This document shows, piece after piece, positions 24,614 to 34,179 of a DNA stretch of 64,000 nucleotides (the first letter of the stretch is position 1; each line of letters opens with the position of its first letter). The notes below the pieces were generated by a model. It did not search any database. It was not told where the DNA came from and saw only the letters and a list, made by a program, of their open reading frames with translations. This stretch comes from Burkholderiales bacterium RIFCSPHIGHO2_01_FULL_63_240 (GTDB lineage: Bacteria > Pseudomonadota > Gammaproteobacteria > Burkholderiales > Burkholderiaceae_C): NCBI GenBank assembly GCA_001770725.1, contig MERU01000008.1, forward strand, positions 1-64,000. The letters run 5' to 3'. The position numbers and the translations under genes are program-made.

Positions 24614-26983
24614 TCAGGGCAGGTCGGTGTCGGACGCCGGGGCCCCCGACGCACGCGGGCCGACGCAGGCGCCCAGCCGATTCTTGATCGACAGCGGCTT
24701 GCCGTGCAGCAAATGCCCATACACCACGGCGTTCGAAAGCACCTTTTTGACGTAATCGCGGGTTTCGGTGAAGGGCACGTTCTCGACCCAGGCGGCGGCG
24801 TCCACGCGGGCGCCTTCGCGCCATCGACGGGGGCGCCCGGGCCCGGCGTTGTAGGCCGCCGCGGCCAGGGCCTGCGCCCCCTGAAAGTCGTCGAGCACCA
24901 GCTTGAGGTAGCCCGCGCCGATGCGCAGGTTGGTGTCGCGGTCGGTGATGAGGTCGGGCCGGTAGGCGATGTTGAGCTTGCGCGCCGTCCATGAGGCGGT
25001 GGCCGGCATGACCTGCATCAGGCCCGAGGCCCCCACCGTGGACCTGGCCGCCACGATGAAACGCGACTCCTGGCGGATCAGGCCGTACATGTAGGCGGCG
25101 TCCAGGCCGACCTCGTTGGCCGCGCGCAGCACGTCCTGGCGAAAGGGCGTGGGATAGCGCTGGTTCAGGTCGATCTCGGTGCGGGTGCGGTCGCTGGTGT
25201 TGATGCAGCGGTCCCAGATCTCGCGGCGGCAGGCTTCTTCGGCCACGGCCAGCAGCTCGCGGTCGCTCAGGCCGCCAGGCTTGCCGAAGCTCAGGGTGAA
25301 GTTCCACTCGCGCACGCCTTCGCTGCGCCAGCCCAGGGCCATCATGCGCAGGGCGCGGTCGATGCCGGGGATGGCGCGGGCCTGGGCCTGTTCGGCTTCG
25401 GTCAGCGGCGCGGGGCGGGCGGGCTCGCGGGGCGGGGCCTGGTGCAGCTCCTCGGCGGCGAGCTGGCCGTAGAAGGTCAACGGGTGGGCGATGCGGGCCA
25501 GCAGCTGGCGGGCCTGCTGGCGCATGGCTTCGTGCGCCGCCGAGGTGCCACCACCAGCGCGTGCGTGCGCCTGCAGCGACTTGGCCTTCCAGTACTGCCA
25601 GGCGCTGTCTTGCTGCAGCTCGGGCGGCATGGCCTCGATGGCCTGCTCGACCAGGGCCCAGCGCGAAGCATCGCCCGCGGTGGCCGAGCGCAGGCCGGCG
25701 CGCGCCATCCACGTCAGCACATCGGGCGACCAGGCGGCCGCGCCCCGGGTGGCGTCGCCACGGCTGCGGGTGCCAGCGGCCAGGGCGGCTTCGGCCAGGG
25801 CGCGTTCGTAGTGGGCGGGTGCCTCGGCTTGCAGCTTGCCGGCCGACCAGCGCCCGATCACGGCCCAGGCCCAGGCCATGTCCTCGGCGCGCAGGTGCCA
25901 GCGCTCGCGCGCGCCGCTTTGGCCCAGGGCCGCCGCCGCGGCGTCGGGGTCGATGGCGGCCCAGCGCACCAGGGCCAGCAGGTTGAGCGGGCCCTCCACC
26001 TCGGGCGGGAAGGCCACGGGCATGGGGGCCAGGGTGGGCTTGGCGGGCTTTTTCTTGCTGTCCTTGGCTTTGGCCTTGGCCTTGGCGGGCGCGGCCTTCT
26101 TGCCCTTGGCCGGGGTGCCGTTGTCGCGCGGGCCGATGCTCGCGCCGGGCGAGCCCGCCTTGTCCCCCGACTCGACCAGGCTGCTGGCGCCCTTGGGCTG
26201 CAGGAAGGCCTGGGGCTGGCTCATCAGGCGGTTGACGGCCTGGGCCGCCGCGTCGCCCAGCAGGCGGGCCGACTGCTGCACCGCGCGGGGCTTGTCGCCT
26301 TCGATCGAAAACCGCAGCTTGCGCCAGACATCGCCCTGCGTCAGCACGCCCGCCTCCAGCAGCGCGCGCGCCATGGCGTCGCAGCCGCTGTCGGCGTCTT
26401 TCTGGGCCCACCAGAACTGGCGGGCCTGCTCACGCAGGTCGCTCGGGCCCTCCATGGGCGCGCCGGTGCGGTGGCGCGCCAGCACGCCCAGGCAGCTGAC
26501 CTCGCGGTCGTCGTTCATGCGAAAGGCCGGCTGGATGCGCAGGAAGGTCGCCCAGTCCTGGCGGCGACCGAGTTCGAGCAACCAGTCGTTGCGGGCGCGG
26601 TCGGCCACGTAGCTGTCGGGCCAGCGCGCCAGGAACTCATCGACCTCGCCCGCGGGGGCTTCGCCCAGGCGCGACAGGAAGTACCAGTAGGCGGCCCAGG
26701 GCGCCAGCGGGTGCTCCTGGGCGATGAGCTGGTTGCGCAAGGCCAGCAGGCGCGGGCGGTCGCGCAGGCGCCAGGCCTCGCGGGCGTCGCCCAGGAGGCG
26801 GTCGTCGGGGGCTGCGCTCTGGGCCAGGACCGCGCCCGGCGTGAGCAGCAGGGGAACCAGGGGAGCGGCCACCAGCAAGGCAGCCGAAGGCAGCGCCGTC
26901 GGCAACACCGTTGGCAGCAGGCAGGCCGCGCCGGCCACCAGGGCGAGCGCGTGGTGCCGGACTCGGGACGCATACTTGCGCAT
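24614..26983 (-). CDS. slt: Soluble lytic murein transglycosylase
   Basis: A 789-residue periplasmic enzyme that cleaves the MurNAc-GlcNAc bond of peptidoglycan with 1,6-anhydro product. The signal peptide region is long (residues 1-55). A superhelical U-shaped domain rich in Trp/Ala helices follows, then the goose-lysozyme-like catalytic domain with the glutamate in LIRQESRF near 636, and SGLMQVMPATA and AAAYNAGPGR. It is about 140 residues longer than E. coli Slt70. Part of the excess is a lysine/alanine-rich, low-complexity insert near residues 290-311 (KGKKAAPAKAKAKAKD), perhaps a linker that touches anionic wall polymers. Confidence 0.93.
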   Translation of the reverse strand: MRKYASRVRHHALALVAGAACLLPTVLPTALPSAALLVAAPLVPLLLTPGAVLAQSAAPDDRLLGDAREAWRLRDRPRLLALRNQLIAQEHPLAPWAAYWYFLSRLGEAPAGEVDEFLARWPDSYVADRARNDWLLELGRRQDWATFLRIQPAFRMNDDREVSCLGVLARHRTGAPMEGPSDLREQARQFWWAQKDADSGCDAMARALLEAGVLTQGDVWRKLRFSIEGDKPRAVQQSARLLGDAAAQAVNRLMSQPQAFLQPKGASSLVESGDKAGSPGASIGPRDNGTPAKGKKAAPAKAKAKAKDSKKKPAKPTLAPMPVAFPPEVEGPLNLLALVRWAAIDPDAAAAALGQSGARERWHLRAEDMAWAWAVIGRWSAGKLQAEAPAHYERALAEAALAAGTRSRGDATRGAAAWSPDVLTWMARAGLRSATAGDASRWALVEQAIEAMPPELQQDSAWQYWKAKSLQAHARAGGGTSAAHEAMRQQARQLLARIAHPLTFYGQLAAEELHQAPPREPARPAPLTEAEQAQARAIPGIDRALRMMALGWRSEGVREWNFTLSFGKPGGLSDRELLAVAEEACRREIWDRCINTSDRTRTEIDLNQRYPTPFRQDVLRAANEVGLDAAYMYGLIRQESRFIVAARSTVGASGLMQVMPATASWTARKLNIAYRPDLITDRDTNLRIGAGYLKLVLDDFQGAQALAAAAYNAGPGRPRRWREGARVDAAAWVENVPFTETRDYVKKVLSNAVVYGHLLHGKPLSIKNRLGACVGPRASGAPASDTDLP

Positions 26984-27022
26984 TGCTCTCACGTCTGTGA
27001 CCTTTTCTTGTTGTTGTCGACC

Positions 27023-27586
27023 ATGTCCGATGCCCCCACCCGCGGCGATGACCGCGCCAGCTGGCGCCGCCAGTTGCTCCAGTCCCGTCGGGAGTGGGCC
27101 ACCACCGACGCCGCTCAGGTGGCCCAGGCGGGGCTGGAGGCCCGATTGTGGTCGGTGCTCGAGCAATTGGAGCCGATCTGCCTGGGGGTGTATTGGCCGA
27201 TTCAAGGGGAATTTAACCCAAGGAACATCGCCTGCCAGGCGCAGCGGGCATGGGGCACGCGCCTGGCGTTGCCCGAAGCCAGCAAGGACCCGGTGGCCAT
27301 GCGCTTCCTGCCCTGGGATGGTGCCGAGCCCAAGCACCGCGACGGCTGCGGCATCCCGACCGGCGAGGGCACGCCCCTGGTGCCCGACGTGATCCTGGTG
27401 CCCTGCGTCGGCTTCACCGAAGACGGCCATCGGCTGGGCTATGGCGGCGGCTACTTCGACCGCTACCTGGCGGCCCACCCGGAGGTCACTGCGCTGGGCG
27501 TGGCCTGGGCAAGCGCGCAAATGCCGGTCACTGCGTTCAAACCCGAACCCCATGACCAAACCCTGATGGCCATCGTCACCGAATGA
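27023..27586 (+). CDS. fthC: 5-formyltetrahydrofolate cyclo-ligase
   Basis: A 187-residue enzyme that converts 5-formyl-THF to 5,10-methenyl-THF with ATP. The family signatures are LGVYWPIQGEFNPR, PDVILVPCVGFTEDGHRLGYGGGYFDRYLA (the G-x-G-x-G-G-Y-Y/F-D loop) and PHDQTLMAIVTE at the end. It is transcribed away from slt; only 39 bases separate the two starts, so the promoters must be compact and facing. No 6S RNA fits in that gap. Confidence 0.95.
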   Translation: MSDAPTRGDDRASWRRQLLQSRREWATTDAAQVAQAGLEARLWSVLEQLEPICLGVYWPIQGEFNPRNIACQAQRAWGTRLALPEASKDPVAMRFLPWDGAEPKHRDGCGIPTGEGTPLVPDVILVPCVGFTEDGHRLGYGGGYFDRYLAAHPEVTALGVAWASAQMPVTAFKPEPHDQTLMAIVTE

Positions 27587-27751
27587 CCCTTTTTGCGGTG
27601 CACGTCGTGCGTTGTATGCCCCCCAGTCGTGGGGGAGCATCGCGTGAACCCTAGGCCTTCGACCCAAGGCTCGCGGAGAAGATCAAGCCGTCAACCTGAC
27701 CGGGGACATAAAACACCAACCCGGCGTCAACACGAAACAAGGAAACACTCC

Positions 27752-28459
27752 ATGAAGTCCATCAAGCATCTGGCGATCCTGGCTCTCGCTGCTGCTGCCG
27801 GCATGGCGTCTGCCGCCACGCAGCCGATCACCACCGTCACCTCGTCGTTCATCACCCTCGACCCCGCCGCCCTGACCGCGAACTCCTTCACGGCCTCCGC
27901 CCTGGGCAGCTCGACGTACAACACGTCCACGGGCAAGCTGACCGACTCGATCTCGTCGGTTTCGCTGGCCAGCACCCCCGGCTCCGCCCTCGTCCAGTAC
28001 GACACCAACTCGGGCCTGAGCCTGAAGACCTCGATCCTGTTCGTCGGCACGGTGACCCTGAACCTGACCGACCTGGTCTACAACGCCGCTGACAACACCC
28101 TGTACAGCGACCTGCTCGTCAACGCCGGTGGCAAAGACTACATCTACGCCAACCAGTCAATCCTGGTGGCAGGCACCGAGAACGGCACGCTGGGCAGCAC
28201 CAGCCTCGACAACGCCGTGCTCAGCGCCAACCCGCAGTCCCTGAACTACACCCTGACCAACTTCACCCTGTCTTCCGACCTGAGCACCAAGCTCGGCAGC
28301 ACGCTGGTGAACTTCGTGTCCTGGCTGCCCGGCGCCGTCAAGAACGTCACCGTGACCTCGGCCGCCGCACCCGCCGTGCCTGAGCCCTCGACCTACCTCC
28401 TGATGGGCATGGGCCTGGTCGGCATGGGCCTGGTGGCCCGCCGCCGTCGCCAAGGCTGA
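27752..28459 (+). CDS. PEP-CTERM surface protein (1)
   Basis: A 235-residue secreted protein. It has an N-terminal signal peptide (HLAILALAAAAGMASA) and a C-terminal PEP-CTERM sorting tag: VPEPSTYLL, a hydrophobic stretch and a final RRRRQG. Exosortase cuts at such tags after export. The mature middle is rich in Ser, Thr and Leu with SSTYNTSTGKLTDS-like stretches and no known domain. AAGGAAAC upstream sets the start at 27752. A strong terminator follows. The exosortase gene itself is not in this window. Confidence 0.88.
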   Translation: MKSIKHLAILALAAAAGMASAATQPITTVTSSFITLDPAALTANSFTASALGSSTYNTSTGKLTDSISSVSLASTPGSALVQYDTNSGLSLKTSILFVGTVTLNLTDLVYNAADNTLYSDLLVNAGGKDYIYANQSILVAGTENGTLGSTSLDNAVLSANPQSLNYTLTNFTLSSDLSTKLGSTLVNFVSWLPGAVKNVTVTSAAAPAVPEPSTYLLMGMGLVGMGLVARRRRQG

Positions 28460-28481
28460 TCAAGCCCCCGGCTGAACCAGC

Positions 28482-28505
28482 AAAAGCCCCTTCGGGGGCT
28501 TTTTT
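28482..28505 (+). terminator. Intrinsic terminator after PEP-CTERM gene 1
   Basis: AAAAGCCCC-TTC-GGGGGCTTTTTT forms a perfect GC-rich stem with a long T run, 23 bases past the stop codon. Confidence 0.9.
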
Positions 28506-28551
28506 CATGGCCGCGTCGGACCCCGCTGCGCCGGCACACCGCGCGCCCAAC

Positions 28552-28577
28552 AAAAAGGGCCCCTCGTGGGGGCCCTC
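28552..28577 (-). terminator. Intrinsic terminator of ompW
   Basis: Read on the minus strand, GGGCCCCC-ACGA-GGGGCCC is followed by TTTTTG. It lies 32 bases downstream of the ompW stop codon and faces the terminator of the convergent gene. Confidence 0.85.
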
Positions 28578-28608
28578 CTCGTTTGCGCTGCTGCGCCCGG
28601 TGGGGAGA

Positions 28609-29226
28609 TCAGAAGCGGTAACCCACGCCGACGCCCAGCAGCACCGGGTCGACCTTGATGGTGCCCAGCTTCGTGCCGTTGGACTTCAGGTCGGTGCGGA
28701 TGTAGGTCTTCTTGACGTCGAAGTTCAGGAAGATGCCCTTGCTGATTTCGATGTCCACGCCGGCCTGCAGCGAGGGGCCGAAGCTGTTCTTCTCGATGGT
28801 GAAACCTGCGGGCAGGTCCACGCTGGAGAAGCGCGTGTAGTTGATGCCGGCGCCAACGTACGGGCGGATCTGGCCTTCAGGCAGGAAGTGGTACTGCAGG
28901 CTCAGCACCGGGGGCAGGTGCTTGAGGGTGCCGATCTTGCCGCCGTGGGCGCTGGAGCTGACGTCCTGCTTTTGCGGGTAGGTCAGGATCAGCTCGGCCG
29001 CGATGTTGGGCGTGATGAAGTAGCTGATGTCCACCTCGGGCAGCCACTTGTTGTTGATGCTGACGTCGGTGATGTCGATGCTGTCCTTGTTGGCGGCGTC
29101 CAGGTAGACGGCGCGGGCGCGCACCAGCCAGGGGCCGTCGGCGGCCTGCGAGGCCACGGGGGCGGCGAGCGATGCGGCGGCGACAGCGGCCAGGGCGAGG
29201 CGGGTCAGAGCGGAGGTGTTCTTCAT
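28609..29226 (-). CDS. ompW: OmpW-family outer-membrane protein
   Basis: A 205-residue eight-strand barrel. A signal peptide ends at ASQAADG; the OmpW pattern follows with WLVRARAVYLDA, LPEVDISYFITPNIAAELILTYPQ, HLPPVLSLQYHFLP, RPYVGAGINYT and the terminal LLGVGVGYRF, ending in phenylalanine. OmpW proteins form narrow hydrophobic channels and are often stress- or iron-regulated. It is followed by its own terminator and precedes metF by 228 bases of non-coding DNA, so it is probably transcribed alone. Confidence 0.93.
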   Translation of the reverse strand: MKNTSALTRLALAAVAAASLAAPVASQAADGPWLVRARAVYLDAANKDSIDITDVSINNKWLPEVDISYFITPNIAAELILTYPQKQDVSSSAHGGKIGTLKHLPPVLSLQYHFLPEGQIRPYVGAGINYTRFSSVDLPAGFTIEKNSFGPSLQAGVDIEISKGIFLNFDVKKTYIRTDLKSNGTKLGTIKVDPVLLGVGVGYRF

Positions 29227-29454
29227 GGTGTGATCCTTCTTGCAGGTTGCCTTTGGCGACGCGTCCTGCGATTCGCCATGCAGCCATTGCATCAGGGCCA
29301 CCCCGGGTGAAATTTGATTCAGCGCAAGTCGGCGGGGCCGCCCTCCCGGGCGCTCCCCCCGCCGTGGTCCGACCTTGACCAGGATCAGATGGCGCGCACG
29401 CCGCGGCGCGCGCGCGCAACAAAACCGGGCCAGGGGGCTTGTCAGCGCCCCGAT

Positions 29455-30294
29455 TCAGCGGCCAGCCAGCCCCAGCCGCTCGCACAGCGCCTTGACCGTG
29501 CTCGCCTGGTTCATCGTGTAGAAGTGCAGGCCTGGCACCCCCCCGGCACGCAGTTGCTCGCACAGGTCGGTGACCACGTCCAGGCCAAAGGCCTGGATCG
29601 AGGCCTTGTCGTCGCCAAAGCCTTCGAGGCGGGTGCGGATCCACCGCGGCACCTCGGCGCCACAGGCATCCGAAAAACGCAGCAACTGGCTGGCGTTGGT
29701 GATGGGCATGATGCCTGGCACCACGGGGATGGTGGCCCCGGCCTGCTCGGCGTCCTCGACGAAACGGAAGTACGCGTCGGAGTTGAAGAAATACTGCGTG
29801 ATGGCCACGTCGGCACCGGCCTTGACCTTGGTGACGTAGGCCTGCAGGTCGGCCTGCGGGTTGCGGGCCTGCGGGTGCATCTCGGGGTAGGCGCCCACCT
29901 CGATGTGGAAGTGGCTGCCGGTTTCTTCGCGGATGAAAGCCACCAGCTCGCTGGCGTACCTGAATTCGCCAAAAGCGCCGTAACCGCTGGGCAGGTCGCC
30001 GCGCAGCGCCACGATGCGCTTGATGCCATCGGCCTTGAACTGGGCGAGCTGCTCGCGCACGCTGGCGCGGCTCGCGCCGATGCACGAGAAGTGCGGCGCC
30101 GCGTCGAAGCCTTCGGCCAGGATGGCGCGCACCGCCTGGATGGTGCCGTCCTGCGTGGAGCCGCCCGCGCCGTAGGTGACCGAGCAGTACTCGGGCTTGA
30201 GGGCGTAGAGCTGCTGGCGCACGGCGGCGAGCTTGTCCACGCCTTCGGGCGTCTTGGGCGGGAAGAACTCGAAGCTGATGGGCAGGGAGGTCAT
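29455..30294 (-). CDS. metF: 5,10-methylenetetrahydrofolate reductase
   Basis: A 279-residue flavoenzyme that reduces 5,10-methylene-THF to 5-methyl-THF, the methyl donor for methionine synthesis. It starts with the typical SFEFFPPKTPEG, and then SVTYGAGGSTQDGT, CIGASRASVREQL, ALRGDLP and ITQYFFNSDAYFRFV, followed by PGIMPITNASQL. Length is normal. It lies 15 bases downstream of tlyA and closes the riboswitch-controlled ahcY-tlyA-metF transcript, which fits the methyl cycle. The 160 bases between it and ompW hold no gene I can support. Confidence 0.96.
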   Translation of the reverse strand: MTSLPISFEFFPPKTPEGVDKLAAVRQQLYALKPEYCSVTYGAGGSTQDGTIQAVRAILAEGFDAAPHFSCIGASRASVREQLAQFKADGIKRIVALRGDLPSGYGAFGEFRYASELVAFIREETGSHFHIEVGAYPEMHPQARNPQADLQAYVTKVKAGADVAITQYFFNSDAYFRFVEDAEQAGATIPVVPGIMPITNASQLLRFSDACGAEVPRWIRTRLEGFGDDKASIQAFGLDVVTDLCEQLRAGGVPGLHFYTMNQASTVKALCERLGLAGR

Positions 30295-30309
30295 GGGGTC
30301 ACGCAGAGG

Positions 30310-31086
<777 letters not shown>

Positions 31087-31125
31087 TCAATTCCTTTTGC
31101 GCGCGGCCTGTGTGCGCCGCGCGGT

Positions 31126-31218
31126 TTGATCCAGCAACCTCCGCGGATCCGGCTGGGCCGGTCCGCTGGAGGTGCCCCCGGGAGAGGGGGCCGCCGAAGG
31201 CGGTAGGGGGGAGATCAA
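31126..31218. repeat. Palindromic intergenic repeat between ahcY and tlyA
   Basis: The 93-base stretch is bounded by TTGATC and GATCAA in inverted order. Inside are two strong hairpins: GCGGA(T)CCGGC-TGG-GCCGGTCCGC, flanked by CCTCC/GGAGG, and CCCCGGGAGAGGGG next to GCCGCCGAAGGCGG. The layout resembles REP-like units that are spread through many Comamonadaceae/Burkholderiales genomes. It overlaps the ahcY stop codon at its right end and may weaken or stabilise the transcript between ahcY and tlyA. I cannot count other copies without the genome. Confidence 0.5.
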
Positions 31219-32663
31219 TAACGATAGGTGTCGGGCTTGTAAGGGCCTTGCTTGGACACGCCGATGTAGGCGGCCTGCTCGTCGCTCAGCTCGGTGAGCT
31301 GGGCGTTGAGCGTGACCAGCTGCAGGCGCGCCACCTTCTCGTCCAGGTGCTTGGGCAGCACATAAACCTTGCCGTTTTCATACGCGTCAGGGCGGGTGAA
31401 CAGCTCGATCTGGGCGATGGTCTGGTTGGCGAAGCTCGACGACATCACGTAGCTGGGGTGGCCCGTGCCGCAGCCCAGGTTCACCAGGCGGCCCTTGGCC
31501 AGCATGATGATGCGCTTGCCATCGGGGAAGATGACGTGGTCGACCTGGGGCTTGATCTCTTCCCACTTGCACTTGGCTTCGGCCTCGGCCACGTCGATTT
31601 CGTTGTCGAAGTGACCGATGTTGCAGACGATGGCGTTTTCCTTCATCGCCTGCATGTGCTTGTAGGTGATGACGCTCTTGTTGCCCGTGGCGGTCACGAA
31701 GATGTCGGCCTTGTCAGCGGCGTAGTCCATGGTGACGACGCGGTAGCCTTCCATGGCGGCCTGCAGGGCGTTGATGGGGTCGATCTCGGTGACCCACACC
31801 TGGGCGCTGAGGGCGCGCAGGGCCTGGGCCGAGCCCTTGCCCACGTCACCGTAGCCGGCGACCACGGCGATCTTGCCGGCCACCATCACGTCGGTGGCGC
31901 GCTTGATGCCGTCGACCAGGGATTCACGGCAGCCGTAGAGGTTGTCGAACTTGGATTTGGTGACCGAGTCGTTGACGTTGATGGCGCGGAACAGCAGCGT
32001 GCCCTTGGCGCTCATTTCGTTGAGGCGGTGCACGCCGGTGGTGGTCTCTTCGGTCACGCCGATGATCTCGGCGCCCTTGCGGCTGTACCAGGTGCCGTCA
32101 ACGGCCAGCTTGGCCTTGATGGCGGCGAACAGGATGCGCTCTTCTTCGCTGCCGGGGTTGGCCAGCACGGACGGGTCGGTCTCGGCCTTCTTGCCCAGGT
32201 GCATCAGCAGCGTGGCGTCGCCACCGTCGTCGAGGATCATGTTGGGGCCTTCGCCCTTGCTGCCCTTGGCACCGAATTCGAAGATGCGGTGGGTGTAGTC
32301 CCAGTAGTCTTCCAGCGACTCACCCTTGTAGGCGAACACGGGCGTGCCGTTGGCCACCAGGGCGGCGGCGGCGTGGTCCTGCGTGGAGAAGATGTTGCAC
32401 GAGGCCCAGCGCACTTGCGCTCCAAGAGCTTGCAGGGTCTCGACCAGCACGCCGGTCTGGATGGTCATGTGCAGCGAGCCGGTGATGCGCGCGCCCTTGA
32501 GGGGCTGGCTGGCGGCGTACTCGCGGCGGATGGCCATCAGCGCGGGCATCTCGTGCTCGGCGATGGTGAGTTCCTTGCGGCCCCAGTCGGCCAGGGACAT
32601 GTCGGCGACGACACAGTCAACGCCCTTGTGGGAGGTTTCGAGGTTCTTCAACACAGCGTTCAT
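31215..32663 (-). CDS. ahcY: Adenosylhomocysteinase
   Basis: A 482-residue NAD-dependent enzyme that splits S-adenosylhomocysteine to adenosine and homocysteine. Motifs include [21 protein letters not shown], the long bacterial insert near residues 130-170, the NAD loop [17 protein letters not shown], and the family terminus PDTYRY. The ATG at 32663 has GGAG 8 bases upstream. A promoter and SAH riboswitch lie upstream. It heads ahcY-tlyA-metF. Confidence 0.97.
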   Translation of the reverse strand: MNAVLKNLETSHKGVDCVVADMSLADWGRKELTIAEHEMPALMAIRREYAASQPLKGARITGSLHMTIQTGVLVETLQALGAQVRWASCNIFSTQDHAAAALVANGTPVFAYKGESLEDYWDYTHRIFEFGAKGSKGEGPNMILDDGGDATLLMHLGKKAETDPSVLANPGSEEERILFAAIKAKLAVDGTWYSRKGAEIIGVTEETTTGVHRLNEMSAKGTLLFRAINVNDSVTKSKFDNLYGCRESLVDGIKRATDVMVAGKIAVVAGYGDVGKGSAQALRALSAQVWVTEIDPINALQAAMEGYRVVTMDYAADKADIFVTATGNKSVITYKHMQAMKENAIVCNIGHFDNEIDVAEAEAKCKWEEIKPQVDHVIFPDGKRIIMLAKGRLVNLGCGTGHPSYVMSSSFANQTIAQIELFTRPDAYENGKVYVLPKHLDEKVARLQLVTLNAQLTELSDEQAAYIGVSKQGPYKPDTYRY

Positions 32664-32764
32664 GACTCAGCTCCGAAAAAGTTCAGAAGCCGCCGTGCGC
32701 TGCCGGGAGGAGAAACAACTTCAGCGCCGACGAGACGAAGACGTGGGGACGTGAAGCGGGAATG

Positions 32765-32794
32765 ACTCACCCAGCGGGACACATGCGGGTGAGC
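32765..32794 (-). promoter_or_regulatory. Alternative hairpin of the SAH riboswitch (expression platform)
   Basis: On the minus strand GCTCACCC (32794-32787), part of the 3' strand of the aptamer, can pair with GGGTGAGT (32772-32765) just downstream. The two pairings exclude each other, so SAH binding should prevent this hairpin. No T run follows, and the ahcY start is about 100 bases further on, so it is not a plain terminator or a direct ribosome-site block. How it acts is open. Confidence 0.5.
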
Positions 32795-32884
32795 GCCGTT
32801 GCAAAAGGAGAAGCTTTCGAGCCTGGGGCCAGCGGTTCGCGCCGTGTTCAACGACGGGACGGGCCTTGCAACGCTCCTCGAAAG
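32787..32884 (-). ncRNA. S-adenosylhomocysteine (SAH) riboswitch
   Basis: Minus-strand leader of ahcY. CTTTCGAG (32884-32877) pairs perfectly with CTCGAAAG (32821-32814) as stem P1. The highly conserved GAGGAGCGTTGCAA block follows the 5' strand of P1, and CCCAGGCTCG precedes its end. The tail TTTTGCAACGGCGCTCACC can form the known pseudoknot with GAGCGTTGCA. This is the classic SAH aptamer found upstream of ahcY in Beta- and Gammaproteobacteria, where SAH turns the gene on. Confidence 0.93.
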
Positions 32885-32891
32885 TGGCGCG

Positions 32892-32921
32892 ATTATAGGC
32901 GCAAGGGCTCAATCCTGTCCT
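32892..32921 (-). promoter_or_regulatory. Sigma-70 promoter of the ahcY operon
   Basis: Minus strand: a perfect TATAAT at 32897-32892, with AGGACA (four of six matches to TTGACA) at 32921-32916, 18 bases upstream. Transcription would begin near 32885, exactly at the first base of riboswitch stem P1. The -35 lies inside the 3' end of the upstream diguanylate cyclase gene. Confidence 0.8.
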
Positions 32922-33988
32922 GCCAGAACCACACGGTTTCGACCGGCTTGTTTGCCCTCGTAGAGCGCTCGGTCTGCGCGCATCAGGGCCTGCTCGATGC
33001 TTTCGCCCGAGCGCAGCTCGGCCAGGCCCAGCGTGATGCTCAGGCCAAGCTCGCGCCGGCCCTCGACCTCGACCAGGGCCAGCACGGCAGCGCGCAGGCG
33101 GTCGGCCACCTGTTGCGCCTCGTCCAGCTCGGTGCCGGGCAGCAGCACCAGGAACTCCTCGCCACCCCAGCGCGCGACGTGGTCGACCTCGCGCACGCCT
33201 TCGCGCAACACGCGGGCGATGGCGCGCAGCACCGCATCCCCCACGGCGTGGCCATGGTGATCGTTGATGCGCTTGAAGTGATCGACGTCGCCCAGCAGGA
33301 CGCTCAGGGGCCGCCCGCCCCGCTCGAAGACGGCGGCCTCGTGCTGGGCCACCTCCATCATGAAGCGGCGGTTGCGCAACTGGGTCAGCGGGTCGGTGCA
33401 GGCCAGCTCGTGCAGGCGGCGCTCGGAGCCACGCACCAGGCGGTGGTAGGTCGAGGCCAGCACACCCATGATGGCCAGCATGTTGGCCAGGTTGATGTAG
33501 TGCAGCGAGCTCAGCAGCGGCGCCGGCACCACCACCGAGGGTTCGGCCTGGCGATACAGGTAGTCCAGGCCCATGTAGCCCAGGCCCACCGCCACAGCCA
33601 AGGCAAGCCGGACCGAAATTCGATAGTAAGCACTCACCAATGCAAACGGCAGGGTCAGCACGATGTAGTGGTGAAAGCCGGCGTCCCAGCCGATCATGGC
33701 GGTCGCGACGACGCCGTGCACCAGCACCTCGGTGGCCACCAGCAGCGTGGCGGTGTTCACCCGGCCGCGCCGGATCAGGATGGCCGCCAGCACGTAAATC
33801 AGCACGCTGGCGACGTTGGCCAGGGCCAGCACCGGCACGCCCACGTGCTGAAACAGGAAGATGAACCCGGTGTGCGCCAGACCGGCGACCACGCTGACGA
33901 CAAGCATGAGCCTGGCGAACACGCCGGAGGCCTGACCCTGGGGCCTCACCAACCCCGGCCCCATCGTCGCCAGATCCGTCTCAGCCAT
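32909..33988 (-). CDS. Membrane-anchored diguanylate cyclase (GGDEF)
   Basis: A 359-residue protein with about six hydrophobic segments in residues 22-190 and a C-terminal GGDEF domain with RWGGEEF near 276 and GDVDHFKRINDHHGHAVGD before it. Unlike the two cyclases at 6173-8523 it keeps the inhibitory site RxxD (REVD) five residues before GGEEF, so it should be held back by its own product. The start (MAETDLATM) at 33988 precedes the first membrane segment. It is not part of the ahcY transcript, because the ahcY promoter lies at its end. Confidence 0.9.
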   Translation of the reverse strand: MAETDLATMGPGLVRPQGQASGVFARLMLVVSVVAGLAHTGFIFLFQHVGVPVLALANVASVLIYVLAAILIRRGRVNTATLLVATEVLVHGVVATAMIGWDAGFHHYIVLTLPFALVSAYYRISVRLALAVAVGLGYMGLDYLYRQAEPSVVVPAPLLSSLHYINLANMLAIMGVLASTYHRLVRGSERRLHELACTDPLTQLRNRRFMMEVAQHEAAVFERGGRPLSVLLGDVDHFKRINDHHGHAVGDAVLRAIARVLREGVREVDHVARWGGEEFLVLLPGTELDEAQQVADRLRAAVLALVEVEGRRELGLSITLGLAELRSGESIEQALMRADRALYEGKQAGRNRVVLAGQD

Positions 33989-34179
33989 CCGAATTCCCAG
34001 AACACCCGATCTCGGGTTGTCGACGCCGCCTGCCCGAACTTGAGCCGGCGTGATCCACCTGGCGCGAAACCGGGCCATCCGGTTCACGGCCGATTCACGG
34101 GGCCAACCTAGATTCACCCCACGCGCCCAACGTCCGGGGCACGCCACTTTCTCATCCGCACGCCTGAACGGGAGTTTCC

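Noticed and set aside
26984-27022. 6S RNA next to 5-formyl-THF cyclo-ligase
   Set aside because: That neighbour relation exists in other bacteria, but only 39 bases separate the two genes here, too short for 6S RNA.
31093-31124. Terminator between ahcY and tlyA (stem CGCGCGGC/GCCGCGCG)
   Set aside because: On the transcribed (minus) strand the stem is followed by AAAAGG, not a T run, and tlyA is expected to be co-transcribed.
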